From: Firmicutes bacterium CAG:449
GTDB taxonomy: Bacteria > Bacillota_I > Bacilli_A > RFN20 > CAG-449
Assembly (NCBI GenBank): GCA_000432895.1
Contig: FR889385.1
Location: forward strand, 8,068-14,863
Direction: 5' to 3'
Length of the DNA: 6,796 nucleotides
The notes beneath the pieces were generated by a model. That model saw only the letters and a program-made list of their open reading frames with translations. It had not been told where the DNA came from and made no database searches. The position numbers were made by a program, and so were the translations under genes. Shown one piece after another: positions 6,532 through 6,796 of the stretch (position 1 is its first letter; each line of letters opens with the position of its first letter).

Positions 6532-6796
6532 ACATTTGTTTAAGAAGTAATTTTTTAATAATTAATATTCTTTCTAAGATATTTTCATAATTTCTAATTG
6601 CCTTATCAATTAAATTAAAAGATTTGGCGATTTTTTTATTATCTACCTTTGGTATTCTTATCATACCTAAGTATTGCCTATCTATATTTTTTAAACCTGT
6701 CCCTGTGAAGCCTACATAAGTAATCTTATTTTCTAATGATTGCAAATAATTACATAAAACAATAGTTTCTTCATCACTTTGACATCTAAAGCAAAT
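6524..6796 (-). CDS. hsdS: Second specificity subunit gene, C-terminal part (partial, runs off right edge)
   Basis: On the minus strand an open frame enters from position 6796 without a stop and ends at 6524-6526 (TAA on that strand), giving 90 residues. It has the standard end of an HsdS: the TRD-closing pattern YVGFTGTGLKNIDRQYLGMIRIP, then DNKKIAKSFNLIDKAI and a Lys/Leu-rich helix. It is therefore the last TRD end plus the C-terminal conserved helix of another HsdS. The TTG at 6743-6745 is not a convincing start, because the same frame continues upstream with HsdS-compatible sequence to the window edge. It converges on the first hsdS and overlaps it by 8 bp through a TTTATATAAA palindrome (6523-6532), so both proteins end in -FI. 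Its helix resembles the first helix of the other HsdS (IPK-D--KKIA--F--IDK-I) at protein level but not as a long identical DNA repeat. Whether the whole gene is intact or a silent cassette lies outside the window. Confidence 0.88.
   Translation of the reverse strand: MCFRCQSDEETIVLCNYLQSLENKITYVGFTGTGLKNIDRQYLGMIRIPKVDNKKIAKSFNLIDKAIRNYENILERILIIKKLLLKQMFI

Noticed and set aside
6743..6745. TTG start for a short independent minus-strand gene of 73 codons
   Set aside because: The frame stays open upstream to the window edge, with sequence continuing as an HsdS TRD. It is the end of a longer gene.

Overview
The window is one AT-rich chromosomal or accessory segment carrying an almost complete Type I restriction-modification (hsd) locus. 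The base composition, strong Shine-Dalgarno sites (GGAGG-type before every complete gene), a textbook sigma70-type promoter (TTGACA, 17 bp, TATGAT) and TGG used for Trp with TGA not read as sense all point to a low-GC Bacillota/Bacilli-type bacterium. The species cannot be named from the sequence.

Layout, left to right. Positions 1-92 hold the last 29 codons of an unidentified + strand gene. Positions 93-365 are a non-coding leader with a hairpin plus T-rich tail (161-203, possible terminator of the upstream gene), a candidate promoter (256-284), and a pair of ATTGCAAT palindromes in the hsdR 5' leader. hsdR (366-3176) encodes the motor/nuclease subunit with all key motifs intact. The 88-bp gap after it contains a near-consensus promoter bracketed by two exact 16-bp repeats with palindromic cores. 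That promoter drives a stand-alone half-size specificity protein (3265-3861), followed 2 bp later by hsdM (3864-5429) and 16 bp later by a two-TRD hsdS (5446-6531). A second hsdS, on the minus strand and convergent with the first, overlaps its 3' end by 8 bp and runs off the right edge (6524-6796).

How they work together: by analogy with EcoR124I-type (Type IC-like) enzymes, two HsdM plus one HsdS form the N6-adenine methyltransferase that reads a bipartite DNA target. Adding HsdR gives the translocating restriction nuclease. The locus has three specificity-type genes or gene parts for one hsdM and one hsdR. This suggests that target recognition is meant to vary, by swapping half-subunits and/or by DNA inversion between the convergent hsdS genes. 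The separate promoter before half-S/hsdM/hsdS would let methylation be expressed independently of hsdR. The repeats around it, with a similar word in the hsdR leader, suggest a shared DNA-binding regulator that is not encoded in this window.

The genes themselves are a known type of system. The less ordinary parts are the stand-alone half-HsdS, the convergent spare hsdS, and the bracketed promoter. No CRISPR array, tRNA, rRNA, complete transposase or recombinase is visible.
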